From positions 62,001-126,000 of the IMG/VR virus record IMGVR_UViG_3300027704_003324: 64,000 nucleotides of DNA. One strand, given 5' to 3'. The notes below the pieces were generated by a model. The model made no database searches. It was not told the origin of the DNA and saw only the letters and a list, made by a program, of their open reading frames with translations. Shown here in pieces: positions 34,261 to 42,747 of the stretch (position 1 is the first letter of the stretch; each line of letters opens with the position of its first letter). Position numbers and translations under genes: made by a program. This stretch comes from a virus.

Positions 34261-34848
34261 TTATATTTTATTTATGAAATTACAATTACCTGTTATGTCT
34301 ACTGATTTATCGAATATAAATTCTTCGAATAAATGATGACAAAGCAGATTACCGTCTTGCTCTATTTTAAATTCTTGTAACGAAATGTCAGTGTAGTTGA
34401 GATTATAACCGTTTTTAGGAAAATTACCTGCTCCAAAAATAATATGAGGATTATCTTCGATTGCAAAACCTTTTTCAGTTAGATCCAGACTAAGAACTAA
34501 TCGTTGACTTATAAATATTTCAATTTTCTCTTTTGCTACGTGTTCTATACGAACTTTTAATTGAACTCCATCAAATATCGGATGAGGTAGTTCATCGTAG
34601 TTCGTTTCTCCTAGTTTATTCATTAAAGTAAACAGTAGTCTACCTTCGTATATGTCTAATGCTGTATAGTGTGGTAGAAGGGTAAACAGCGTACCTATCA
34701 CACCTTCTACTTTATTAACTATCATATTAATAGACAGTACAAAGTTGTTCTCTCCTGTTAATTGTTTTGTTGCTGGATTCTCAGGAAATGTATCACATAT
34801 ATGGTTTGGCCATAAGACCCATGGATTACCCTCTTTTATGTTTAGCAT
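34261..34848 (-). CDS. ConA/LamG-like beta-sandwich protein between radical SAM genes
   Basis: A 195-residue protein with alternating hydrophobic strands (F-V-L-S-I-N-M-I-V, L-K-V-R-I-E-H-V, I-E-I-F-I-S-Q-R-L-V-L-S-L-D) and P-H-I-I-F-G-A-G-N-F-P-K-N-G before the last strand. This is the layout of concanavalin/LamG-type carbohydrate-binding domains; the assignment is from pattern only. It overlaps the second radical SAM gene by 23 bases and abuts the first. It could present a substrate to them or itself be modified. Confidence 0.55.
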   Translation of the reverse strand: MLNIKEGNPWVLWPNHICDTFPENPATKQLTGENNFVLSINMIVNKVEGVIGTLFTLLPHYTALDIYEGRLLFTLMNKLGETNYDELPHPIFDGVQLKVRIEHVAKEKIEIFISQRLVLSLDLTEKGFAIEDNPHIIFGAGNFPKNGYNLNYTDISLQEFKIEQDGNLLCHHLFEEFIFDKSVDITGNCNFINKI

Positions 34849-36205
34849 AGAATTCTTTTAGTTCTGGAAATGTTTCTTGAAAGTTTGTACCTCGTCTTTC
34901 GTCTAATTGGTCTACAAAGGTTACAAATTCCTTCCTAAATTTATCTACGCTAAACATACTCTTGCCAATTGCGTAGTCATAGATTCTTTTTATCTTTTGT
35001 ATTTCAACATTTGAAAAGCCGTAATTATCTTGATGATACTCTTTCATACCATAATATAGTGCTTTTTTGGCAGAATTCAAAATTAATTCCTTATCTTTAT
35101 CCTCTAATATTTTAACAGATAAATGTGATGGCCACCTAAGGTAGGAAGTATCTAATGATACTGCTGATATTTTATATCTTTTACCGTTATGATGTTTCTT
35201 TTTCATCTCAAATATTCTATCTAGTAAGTGATCGTATGAAAATACTGATAGGGCATTAAAGGTAGCCATAATATTGATCGTAACTTTAGGTAACTCTGTA
35301 AGTATCTTGTCTACATTTTCCCAAAACTTCTCATAATCTAAACCGAATCTTGTATATTCTGCTTGTGCTCCTTTTGCTTCTACAGATGTATATACTACAA
35401 ACTCTTTAACCTTGTCTTGGTCAGTAATTATCTTAGCTTTAGCAATAAACTTATCTATTAATGCGTCTGGTACTCCTAAGTTGGTGTTTATACCAATCGA
35501 AAGTTTAGTATTAGGATTTTCTTCTTCTATAATATAATCTAGTACTTTAAAGGTATCTTTTGATAATAAAGGTTCTCCTCCTGTAATACGGAATGTATGT
35601 AGATCTCTATATAATGAAGGCCACCATTTCCACCATGCTTCAACATAGGGATTATACTCTGATTGTAGCAATGGCATTTCATTTTTCTTTCGTAATGTTT
35701 CGATCTCATTAAATTGACCGTCTGCTGCTTTGTATGGTCCGTGTTTTTCTATTTCTTGTACCCAAGTAGATGAGTACTGAGGTCCGCAGTAAGCACATTT
35801 AAAATTGCATGTATTAGAAAAAGACACTTCTACATACTTTGGATTAATATCATCTCTCCAATTGGATTTTGCAATTTGATCGAATTGACCTATTGACCAC
35901 TCTTCAGAAGACTTAAATACTCTATCAGAAAATGAGTTAGAATTATCTTCTACACTCCAACAGTAGTTGCATTCATCAGGTTTACCTCCCTCTAACATTT
36001 CCTTACGTTTTAATTTCTTAAAACGGGTATTATGTAGTGCAGATGGATTCCTTTTAATCTCTGCTATAGAAATTTTATGAGGAGTAGGATGGTGACATGA
36101 ATGTGTCATCCCGAGTCCTAGATGTATAGTAACTTGTGTCCATTTTGCTAAACAAAATCCACATCCTACTTTATCTAATTTATCTTTTACTTGTTGTGAA
36201 TTCAT
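34826..36205 (-). CDS. Twitch-domain radical SAM protein, copy 2
   Basis: A 459-residue paralogue of copy 1. C133-x3-C137-x2-C140 is the radical SAM motif, R-I-T-G-G-E-P follows, and the N-terminal Cys set is C18, C37, C79, C82. Shared blocks include H-L-G-x-G-x-T-x-S-C-H-x-P-x-P-H, N-P-S-A-L-H-N-T-x-F-K-K and M-L-E-G. It lacks the lysine-rich C-terminal extension of copy 1. The two probably act on related substrates or in sequence. It overlaps the GT7 gene by four bases. Confidence 0.9.
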   Translation of the reverse strand: MNSQQVKDKLDKVGCGFCLAKWTQVTIHLGLGMTHSCHHPTPHKISIAEIKRNPSALHNTRFKKLKRKEMLEGGKPDECNYCWSVEDNSNSFSDRVFKSSEEWSIGQFDQIAKSNWRDDINPKYVEVSFSNTCNFKCAYCGPQYSSTWVQEIEKHGPYKAADGQFNEIETLRKKNEMPLLQSEYNPYVEAWWKWWPSLYRDLHTFRITGGEPLLSKDTFKVLDYIIEEENPNTKLSIGINTNLGVPDALIDKFIAKAKIITDQDKVKEFVVYTSVEAKGAQAEYTRFGLDYEKFWENVDKILTELPKVTINIMATFNALSVFSYDHLLDRIFEMKKKHHNGKRYKISAVSLDTSYLRWPSHLSVKILEDKDKELILNSAKKALYYGMKEYHQDNYGFSNVEIQKIKRIYDYAIGKSMFSVDKFRKEFVTFVDQLDERRGTNFQETFPELKEFYAKHKRG

Positions 36206-37614
36206 AGTTTAATGTTTATCATCTTCGCCCAAGGAGTAAGTACGTCTTCTCCTAATAATTCATAATTCACTTGTTTTATTCCGTCTTGCTTATAATCTAT
36301 TTTACCGTTTTGCATTTGTAATACATAACGTTTTTCATTCTCTGCTGTCGTTTCTCCTTTAACAAATTTACCTCCTATTATGCCTTCATCTTCATGTGGT
36401 AAACATCTAAATCTACCTTCCCTTCTAAAAGGTAAAATTGAGTTTGGAATTTCTATATCTTCTATTATAGTTTCGGTAGCATAATCATCAACCTTATCAT
36501 GGTCTGGGTTATTAAAGTCTAAATTTATTTTAAGTTCATCTTGAGGTATATTGTTATGTAGGTCTGCAACCTCTTCTGGTCTTAAGTCTCTTCCCCAAGC
36601 AAATACTTTTGCTATATCTCCTTTGAAGTACTTAATAGTGCTTTCATCTTTTTCAGAAGGAGTAGTACCTAAGTACCAATCTGCTGATCCATACCCTTTC
36701 AATTTACCTTGCCATTTATAAGGCGATGGACTTCCAATTCCACCTCTAGAATCTACTTCACTGCCGTTTAAGTACATATGAGAGAGTTGCTCTCTATTAG
36801 AGAATACCATTGTTACCCAACTCCATTGTTCATCGTACCTCTTTACCCACATATAGTTATGTTGGTTAAACGAGTTCCAATATGTAGCTGATATAGCTCT
36901 AGAATTATTAAATCCTATACCATAATCATACCCTGGTATTCTTAGAACTGGGTATTCTACATATCTTCTGTCTTTCTGACCGATTAAGAATATAGGGTTC
37001 TTTTCAGGTTGCTGACGGGGTCTCATCAATACTGATATAGTGTGACTTTTAGAAGTTAGCCCTCTTAATTTTCTTTCAAAAGGAATTTTAATGAAAGAAT
37101 TATTTCCGTTAAATCTCCTATAAGTTTGTTCTTGAGGAGTTTTAGTTATAAAAGTATTATTAGTAAGCCCTTCTTCATGGCATCGCCAAAATAAATCATC
37201 ATCTTCCATACCCCAATCCCAATAATTATTAGAATATCCGTTTGTTTTCTCTAAATGCTCTTTAGTAAATACAACTGCACCTCCAAAATATTCATGATAT
37301 TTAAGTTGGTAATTCATTTGAGATATCTTAGTAGCAATATGTCTTGGTCCTTCTGTAGGGTAAGAGTAATCTGCTCCTTGTTCTGGTATCATGTCTATAT
37401 CATGAAACACTACATAGTCGCATCCTTCTTCAAAAGCTACTTTAGCTGCAATATTCTTAGTAGCTCCTCTATTAAAAAGCTTATCGTCAGCTTGATGACA
37501 AAAGTACATATGAAATTCTATGCCCTGTTCTTTTAAGTACTTACCTGTTTTAGGTATGAACTCATTTAGGTGTTCTTCTCTATTACGGTAAGGTACACAT
37601 ACTCCTAGTTTCAT
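36202..37614 (-). CDS. GT7 beta-1,4-galactosyltransferase-like enzyme fused to a LamG domain, copy 1
   Basis: Residues 1-165 are a GT-A transferase of the GT7 type: V-P-Y-R-N-R-E-E-H-L, L-F-N-R-G, the metal-binding D72-I-D74, Y-F-G-G at 109-112 and N-G-Y-S-N-N-Y-W-D-W-G-M-E-D-D-D at 125-140. These match the F-N-R, D-V-D, Y-F-G-G and W-G-W-G-G-E-D-D-D motifs of animal beta-4-galactosyltransferases. Residues about 168-355 form a LamG/concanavalin-like domain (F-N-G-N-N-S-F-I-K-I-P to a final I-A-K-V-F-A-W-G-R-D-L). A third domain of about 100 residues begins P-F-R-R-E-G-R-F-R. No signal anchor, so it is cytoplasmic. Confidence 0.85.
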   Translation of the reverse strand: MKLGVCVPYRNREEHLNEFIPKTGKYLKEQGIEFHMYFCHQADDKLFNRGATKNIAAKVAFEEGCDYVVFHDIDMIPEQGADYSYPTEGPRHIATKISQMNYQLKYHEYFGGAVVFTKEHLEKTNGYSNNYWDWGMEDDDLFWRCHEEGLTNNTFITKTPQEQTYRRFNGNNSFIKIPFERKLRGLTSKSHTISVLMRPRQQPEKNPIFLIGQKDRRYVEYPVLRIPGYDYGIGFNNSRAISATYWNSFNQHNYMWVKRYDEQWSWVTMVFSNREQLSHMYLNGSEVDSRGGIGSPSPYKWQGKLKGYGSADWYLGTTPSEKDESTIKYFKGDIAKVFAWGRDLRPEEVADLHNNIPQDELKINLDFNNPDHDKVDDYATETIIEDIEIPNSILPFRREGRFRCLPHEDEGIIGGKFVKGETTAENEKRYVLQMQNGKIDYKQDGIKQVNYELLGEDVLTPWAKMINIKL

Positions 37615-39011
37615 AATTTTACTGTTAAGTGGTGGAAATTAGCTACATCAATTATACTGTGTACCTTGTATTTTAAATTGTTGATTCCATCTTCTGATGT
37701 ATCTCTATACCCTCGTTTAACTTCATTCATAAACTTAAGTTGATTATACCTTGTTGTAATATCTTTCCAACCGGTGTTTAGAAACCCATTTTCACCATGT
37801 TCTAGTTGTCTATATTTTGATGTTCTTCTAAATGGAATACATATAAAGTCTGTTATATCCTCCTTGTATGGCACTATTTCAACGTCATTTAATTCTCCTA
37901 AAATATGATCTTTACCTAAGTCTACTACTTTGTAATCTTTTACAGTTAAAGGTACAAAGTTATGTTGTAAATATTGTTGGCTCTTGTACGAACCAAATTG
38001 CATACCCAATGGAACTCCTTTATTAGTAGCAACAGAATGTACTTCTTTCTGTGAAAGAGCTGAATTCCATATAGCTACTTGCTGTATTCTACCTTTAAAG
38101 AAATGTTCTTCTCCTTTACGTGCAGGGAATGAAGCTCCAATATACGAGTGTTTTTGAGACTGGTAATTTCTTAAACCTGTAGGAATAATCTTAGAGCATT
38201 CTTTTACTCCATTAAAGTACAAAGTAAGTTCTTTTAGCTCAGTATCCCAGGTTACTGTTATATTAGACTGTAATGGTGGTTTAACTTTCGTATTTAAGTA
38301 GTGATGGTTTCTTTCTGAGTCAAATAATTCAACGGTAAATCTACCAAAACTAGTGTACATTATATTGAAATCATATCCAGGTATACCAAATATAGTAAAA
38401 TTATCTTTGTCTTTTAGGTGGTCATACGTTATCTCTTCTGGTTGAGCTGTTACTGTAATCGAAAAATCACCTCTAGTCCTAAGAGTATTAGGAACTTTAA
38501 TATATGCTGAATTACCGTTAAACTTAAATGCTGAGGTATTACCGGAAGCTGCTTTATAAGGTATTGTATCTAATTTAAGTCCGTTTAGTCTTGCTCTAAA
38601 AAGTAGATCATCATCTTCGAAACCCCATCCCCAGTATTCATTAGAAAACCCATTAATACGTATAAAATCATTAATAGGAAATAATGTAATACCTCCGAAG
38701 TATTCAGGGAACGGTAAATTCTGTGTAGCTAAATGTATAGGGTATTTTGAATATTTATAATCTACGTTAGTAGGGAGCATATCAATATCATGCAATACTA
38801 TGTATTCACATTCTAACTCTTTAGCTTTAAGTACACCTATATTTAATAACTTCCCTCTATTGAAAATCTTTTCATTGTCTTGTTCTACAATAACTAGTTC
38901 GTAAGGTATCTCTTGTTGAGATAATGCATAATGTATAGCTGTCTTAAACTTAAAGAGCTGTTCGTACCTATCTCTATATGGTACAATAACTCCTAGTTTA
39001 GGTTTACTCAT
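37611..39011 (-). CDS. GT7 beta-1,4-galactosyltransferase-like enzyme fused to a LamG domain, copy 2
   Basis: A tandem paralogue of copy 1 (466 residues) with the same three-part layout. GT7 motifs are V-P-Y-R-D-R, I-F-N-R-G-K-L-L-N-I-G, D75-I-D77, Y-F-G-G at 104-107 and N-G-F-S-N-E-Y-W-G-W-G-F-E-D-D-D at 120-135. These are closer to the animal consensus than copy 1. A LamG-like domain spans about 163-330 (F-N-G-N-S-A-Y-I-K-V-P to Q-V-A-I-W-N-S-A-L), and the shared C-terminal domain starts P-F-R-R-T-S-K-Y-R. It overlaps copy 1 by four bases. Divergence in every domain suggests an old duplication. Confidence 0.87.
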   Translation of the reverse strand: MSKPKLGVIVPYRDRYEQLFKFKTAIHYALSQQEIPYELVIVEQDNEKIFNRGKLLNIGVLKAKELECEYIVLHDIDMLPTNVDYKYSKYPIHLATQNLPFPEYFGGITLFPINDFIRINGFSNEYWGWGFEDDDLLFRARLNGLKLDTIPYKAASGNTSAFKFNGNSAYIKVPNTLRTRGDFSITVTAQPEEITYDHLKDKDNFTIFGIPGYDFNIMYTSFGRFTVELFDSERNHHYLNTKVKPPLQSNITVTWDTELKELTLYFNGVKECSKIIPTGLRNYQSQKHSYIGASFPARKGEEHFFKGRIQQVAIWNSALSQKEVHSVATNKGVPLGMQFGSYKSQQYLQHNFVPLTVKDYKVVDLGKDHILGELNDVEIVPYKEDITDFICIPFRRTSKYRQLEHGENGFLNTGWKDITTRYNQLKFMNEVKRGYRDTSEDGINNLKYKVHSIIDVANFHHLTVKL

Positions 39012-39216
39012 CTACATTCTTTGCTTTAGTTAGGTTAGTATGCCATTCAGCTAAATAGAATTGAAGTCTATCTCCCCATTCGTCTTTATCTACTTCTTCA
39101 AACCACACAGTAAGTGCATCTAAACTCATTGCGATTTTTTCTAAGGCTTTAACTTTTCTTTCTTCTTGTATAACTTTTTCTTGAGCTATAACTTGTTCTT
39201 GTGTTTCCTTACTCAT
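39004..39216 (-). CDS. Small helical hypothetical protein (70 aa)
   Basis: A 70-residue, highly charged helical protein (Q-E-Q-V-I-A-Q-E-K-V-I-Q-E-E-R-K, then L-D-A-L-T-V-W-F-E-E-V). It overlaps both neighbouring genes (8 and 4 bases), which supports it being real. Possibly a partner or adaptor of the flanking glycosyltransferases; no family is recognised. Confidence 0.65.
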   Translation of the reverse strand: MSKETQEQVIAQEKVIQEERKVKALEKIAMSLDALTVWFEEVDKDEWGDRLQFYLAEWHTNLTKAKNVDE

Positions 39217-40055
39217 ATCTTAACTATTAATTTACGTAATTTATTCCAGTGTTTATAATCTATATAATCAATATACGAACTTTCAGTTAAATTATCAACT
39301 AAAAATTCAGGTTTTTCAATGTCAATTTTCCAATCACTGCGTGCTATTGCTCTATACATTTTACTGTATTCTTTAGAAAATGCATATTCTTGTTTAATAT
39401 CTGCTACTTCTTGTATTCTACTTAGACACGTACTATCCCACTTAAAGTGGTGTACCTGAGTGAATACTTCTTCTATAGGCATTCTCTTAGGATGTGAATC
39501 TCCCCAGCTATTAGTACCGTCTTTGAATTGAGCATAATGCTGTCCAGATGTAACATCTTGATATCCTTTCATTAATGTACATTTATTGGGACATGCTCCA
39601 GACATCGGATATCTAAAGAAACCTGCTAAAGGAAAAGCTTCGTTAATATTAGTATCTCTCGTAACTAAGGGGAAAGTACCATTAGTACCTACTCTATCTA
39701 TGAACCCACCTGTGACAAAGTCATAACCATGTCTCTCACACTTCTCTATGATGTCTTCAATCGGTTCTGGGTATACTTGTAATTCATCATCATCTGATAC
39801 TATCCACCAGTCGTTTGGGCGTTGGTTTTTTACATAATTATAGAGCTCTGTTACTCTTTCCCAGTTGTACTTATCTTCTGTTACAACTAAATAAGGTTTT
39901 ATCCCTAGTTCTTGTATTTCCTCTAAAATACCGTCATCTTCTGATGATCTATAAACTACTATATATGCTTTTTCAATATCGCGTTCATAGTGCTTTAACA
40001 TATGGGGTAACATATGTGTATTTTTGCCGACTACTGTAACTAAGTTAGGTTTCAT
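39213..40055 (-). CDS. GT-A type glycosyltransferase-like protein (280 aa)
   Basis: A 280-residue protein with L-V-T-V-V-G-K-N near the start, W-W-I-V-S-D-D-D-E-L at about 95-104 as the metal/nucleotide-binding D-D-D motif, and Q-V-H-H-F-K-W-D further on. These fit GT2/GT92-like transferases. No membrane anchor. It is coupled by 4-base overlaps to the methyltransferase upstream and the 70-residue protein downstream. Confidence 0.68.
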   Translation of the reverse strand: MKPNLVTVVGKNTHMLPHMLKHYERDIEKAYIVVYRSSEDDGILEEIQELGIKPYLVVTEDKYNWERVTELYNYVKNQRPNDWWIVSDDDELQVYPEPIEDIIEKCERHGYDFVTGGFIDRVGTNGTFPLVTRDTNINEAFPLAGFFRYPMSGACPNKCTLMKGYQDVTSGQHYAQFKDGTNSWGDSHPKRMPIEEVFTQVHHFKWDSTCLSRIQEVADIKQEYAFSKEYSKMYRAIARSDWKIDIEKPEFLVDNLTESSYIDYIDYKHWNKLRKLIVKI

Positions 40056-40822
40056 TTTTTACGTAATATAGTTAATCCTGTTGAACTTGGTTTAGTAGGT
40101 AAGTTTCCTTCATTAAAAAAGTCGAATCTTTGCCATTCATCTGATATCTCTTGTATAAATTTAGCTGGTCCGTTAGCGAACTCTTCGTGATGGTGTTGAT
40201 CTGATACATCTTTGGTTACTATATGGTTGTTAGCATAAGTGATGTCTGTATCGTGTATTGATATAATAGCGTTAGGGTTAAGAATTTGACTATATAGTTC
40301 AAAATCTTCTTTTACGTTTTCGTATGAATGTCCTGCATCAATATGTAAGTAGTCTACCTTTATATCTTCTTTTACGAAAAAGTTATGAAATGCTTTTACT
40401 GTTGTTGTATTAATTACTCTAGGATGAAAAGTTTTCCGTAGAAATGAGTCTTTATCTAACCAATCTACATTACCTCCTATTCCGTTTGCTGCGTCTACTA
40501 AGTAAGTAGCTCCTATATCTCCCCAGTTAAAGTCTTTATTGCCAGTAAAAATTTCTTGGTCATAAAGATCTATTCTAGCTTGAGTCATAATTCGGGGTAT
40601 AAATCCAGCTCCTGAACCTAAACATACGCATACCTTAGCTCTCATATATTGAATAAAAGAGTATATAAGCATTCCATCTCCTAAATGGTACTTAGTAGCT
40701 CCATGAGTCCATCTGTAGTCTACAGGTTCATGCTTAACCTTAACGTTACCATCCTTATCTAAACTGTAAGTCTGGTTGTTAGTTATCTTGTCAAATATAA
40801 AACCTTTGTCAACTATGCTCAT
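40052..40822 (-). CDS. Class I SAM-dependent methyltransferase
   Basis: A 256-residue protein with the SAM-binding V-C-V-C-L-G-S-G-A-G-F-I, then D-Y-L-H-I-D-A-G-H-S-Y-E-N-V-K-E-D-F and I-I-S-I-H-D-T-D. This is the pattern of the Methyltransf_24/cephalosporin-hydroxylase-like group, often found in glycan loci as sugar O-methyltransferases. H-I-D-A-G-H-S and H-D-T-D provide potential metal-binding residues. It likely methylates a sugar made by the cluster. Confidence 0.8.
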   Translation of the reverse strand: MSIVDKGFIFDKITNNQTYSLDKDGNVKVKHEPVDYRWTHGATKYHLGDGMLIYSFIQYMRAKVCVCLGSGAGFIPRIMTQARIDLYDQEIFTGNKDFNWGDIGATYLVDAANGIGGNVDWLDKDSFLRKTFHPRVINTTTVKAFHNFFVKEDIKVDYLHIDAGHSYENVKEDFELYSQILNPNAIISIHDTDITYANNHIVTKDVSDQHHHEEFANGPAKFIQEISDEWQRFDFFNEGNLPTKPSSTGLTILRKK

Positions 40823-41680
40823 TTATTGTCTTTTTATGCTACTTAGATCTATTAATTTATGAAAATTAATGCAATTAAGCAACATTTCTGTCTCTTCTTT
40901 ATATGGATGGTCTGGGTCATCTTTTTTATACCATGCTTTTAGTGGCCCATAATGTCTAAAAGTATCCCAACTATCTTCAATAGATATAATACCTTCCCCA
41001 GGTTTTGATTCCCATTGCCATTTATCACAGTCCCAAGGAGTTGATATAACAGGAAGATAGTCTACTTTATTTTTGTCAAGTAAGTGTCTAAGAAGTAATT
41101 GTTCAGCAAATATAAGGTACTTGGAATGTGGAGCTTTGAGAAGAGTAAGTTCTTCCATTAATTTAATACTTAAATTTGCATATTTCTGAGTAAATATAGG
41201 ATCTGGTAAATAAAGAAAGGATACGTTACATGATTCTGTTTGCCATCTTGCTCTATAAGATAATTTTCTTACGTATGGATCTAAGTTAGTAGGATAGTAT
41301 CCTCTACCGTTTTCGTAGTTAGCTACTAAAACTCTGCCTTCTTTAAAGTTATGTTTGAAGGGCTTAAATACTAAAGTATCTCCGTCCATTATAACACATG
41401 GTTCAGTTTGAAGTGCTAAAACTTGAAGTTTAGTTCCGGCCCAAAATACTTCTTTATTGAAATTATGTTCAAAGTCAATAGATATGACTTCATCCCATAG
41501 TGAAAGAACCTCTAGTTTATTAAGGAGTTCATACGTCATAGGGTCGACGTATATTACAGTATGATCTTCTGGATGGTTCCGTTTCCATAAAGAAACAGAG
41601 GCAAACATAACGAGTAAATTAAATTTACTATAAGCTTGAGTATCTCTTTTTAGATTCTCGTGTACCCAAATTATTTTCAA
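40823..41680 (-). CDS. GT-A glycosyltransferase with D-x-D motif; first gene of the glycan cluster
   Basis: A 285-residue protein with a T-K-L-Q-V-L-A-L segment and I-M-D-G-D-T-L-V-F-K-P at about 97-107, the nucleotide-sugar D-x-D motif of GT8/GT32-like enzymes. Later S-Y-R-A-R-W and W-D-T-F-R-H-Y-G are typical acceptor-side residues. The start is TTG: M-K-I-I-W-V-H fits the beginning of a Rossmann strand and no in-frame ATG lies just upstream. This is the promoter-proximal gene of the 22-gene run. The 20-base gap before it has no TATTTATA motif, so transcription probably reads through from the fibre genes. Confidence 0.72.
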   Translation of the reverse strand: MKIIWVHENLKRDTQAYSKFNLLVMFASVSLWKRNHPEDHTVIYVDPMTYELLNKLEVLSLWDEVISIDFEHNFNKEVFWAGTKLQVLALQTEPCVIMDGDTLVFKPFKHNFKEGRVLVANYENGRGYYPTNLDPYVRKLSYRARWQTESCNVSFLYLPDPIFTQKYANLSIKLMEELTLLKAPHSKYLIFAEQLLLRHLLDKNKVDYLPVISTPWDCDKWQWESKPGEGIISIEDSWDTFRHYGPLKAWYKKDDPDHPYKEETEMLLNCINFHKLIDLSSIKRQ

Positions 41681-41700
41681 AACCTTTCATTTTTAAATTA

Positions 41701-42186
41701 TTATGTAGGATCAGAATGCGATGTGTCAAAGCACGCATAGAAATTAGTGACTCCTACATGAGTTGACGAAGTCAAGGTTATAGTACCAGTTGTAGTACCT
41801 GCTCCTGCTGTACTAAGTGCACTACCTGCTCCTCCTGCAGTATCTCTAAATGAGTGGAATACGTAGGGGTATGTTGCGGTTGCTGTAATAGTAATAGAAG
41901 CTAAAGATCCAAAGTTAACATTTTTGAGAGAATGTGCAGTAGTTTGAGCAGCTAAAGTATATCCTGAAGTAACAGAAATACTTCCTCCTGTTTCTGGTGT
42001 AACAGATCCGTATAAGAAATCATTCCCTCTAAGTTCTGATAAACTATGTGGTTGTGAATCGGCTGGCTCTAATGTGCTAAATATACCATTCATACTCAAA
42101 TTAGAGTTAGAAGAAAAATGATTATGCCAAGCATCTATTGTTGCCATTGAGACTGCTGCATTCGATGCGTATGAATATACTGCCAT
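41701..42186 (-). CDS. Virion-associated hypothetical protein (161 aa)
   Basis: A Ser/Thr/Gly/Ala-rich 161-residue protein, beta-rich in appearance (S-I-T-I-T-A-T-A-T-Y-P-Y-V-F). It is the last gene of the fibre block, five bases after a 182-residue protein. Possibly a fibre tip or accessory head/tail decoration protein; no family recognised. Low Cys/Lys content and high Thr fit an extracellular virion protein. Confidence 0.7.
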   Translation of the reverse strand: MAVYSYASNAAVSMATIDAWHNHFSSNSNLSMNGIFSTLEPADSQPHSLSELRGNDFLYGSVTPETGGSISVTSGYTLAAQTTAHSLKNVNFGSLASITITATATYPYVFHSFRDTAGGAGSALSTAGAGTTTGTITLTSSTHVGVTNFYACFDTSHSDPT

Positions 42187-42190
42187 GTTA

Positions 42191-42739
42191 TTACTTTTTA
42201 ATTATTTTATTAATAGGAAACATTTTACCTAACTCTACTTTTAAAGCTCCGTATGTAAATTCAAATAAATCACTAATTAATTCGTTATTTACTTTATTCT
42301 TAGTCTCCGTACTTTCACTTATTATTACTTTTTCGTTTTCAATTACATCTTTATATTTAGTAATTTCATCTCCATTATCGTCAAAGCTGATATAGGGTTT
42401 AGACTTTATTACTTCCCTATCTTCGTATTTTGGAATTGAAACTTCCTGTAATTCTGCAACTTTGATTCTGAATTGATTAGGAATATTGATTTCTTGTCCT
42501 TCATCGTCTTTATCTTTATAGTAAATAATTTTAGATCCTATAAGACCTTCAGCATTCTTTAAGTCGTCTTCCAGGTACTCCCTGTTAAACTCTTGTGCTC
42601 TCTTATAATCTAACCACGTTGTAGTAGTTATCAATACTTCAGATGTTACCTTATTGAAACGATAATTATCTATCCTAACATAAGCTTGCTCTGTAGGGCC
42701 ACTACTTGTTTCTAAATCTATATTTAATATAAAACCCAT
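42191..42739 (-). CDS. Hypothetical fibre-block protein (182 aa)
   Basis: A 182-residue charged protein (M-G-F-I-L-N-I-D-L-E-T-S, then many Lys/Glu/Asp). The pattern suggests an N-terminal beta domain with T-E-Q-A-Y-V-R-I-D-N-Y-R-F-N and a helical C-terminus. It lies eight bases after the S74 fibre and five bases before the 161-residue protein. Candidate fibre chaperone or baseplate adaptor; function unknown. Confidence 0.7.
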   Translation of the reverse strand: MGFILNIDLETSSGPTEQAYVRIDNYRFNKVTSEVLITTTTWLDYKRAQEFNREYLEDDLKNAEGLIGSKIIYYKDKDDEGQEINIPNQFRIKVAELQEVSIPKYEDREVIKSKPYISFDDNGDEITKYKDVIENEKVIISESTETKNKVNNELISDLFEFTYGALKVELGKMFPINKIIKK

Positions 42740-42747
42740 TCTATCCT

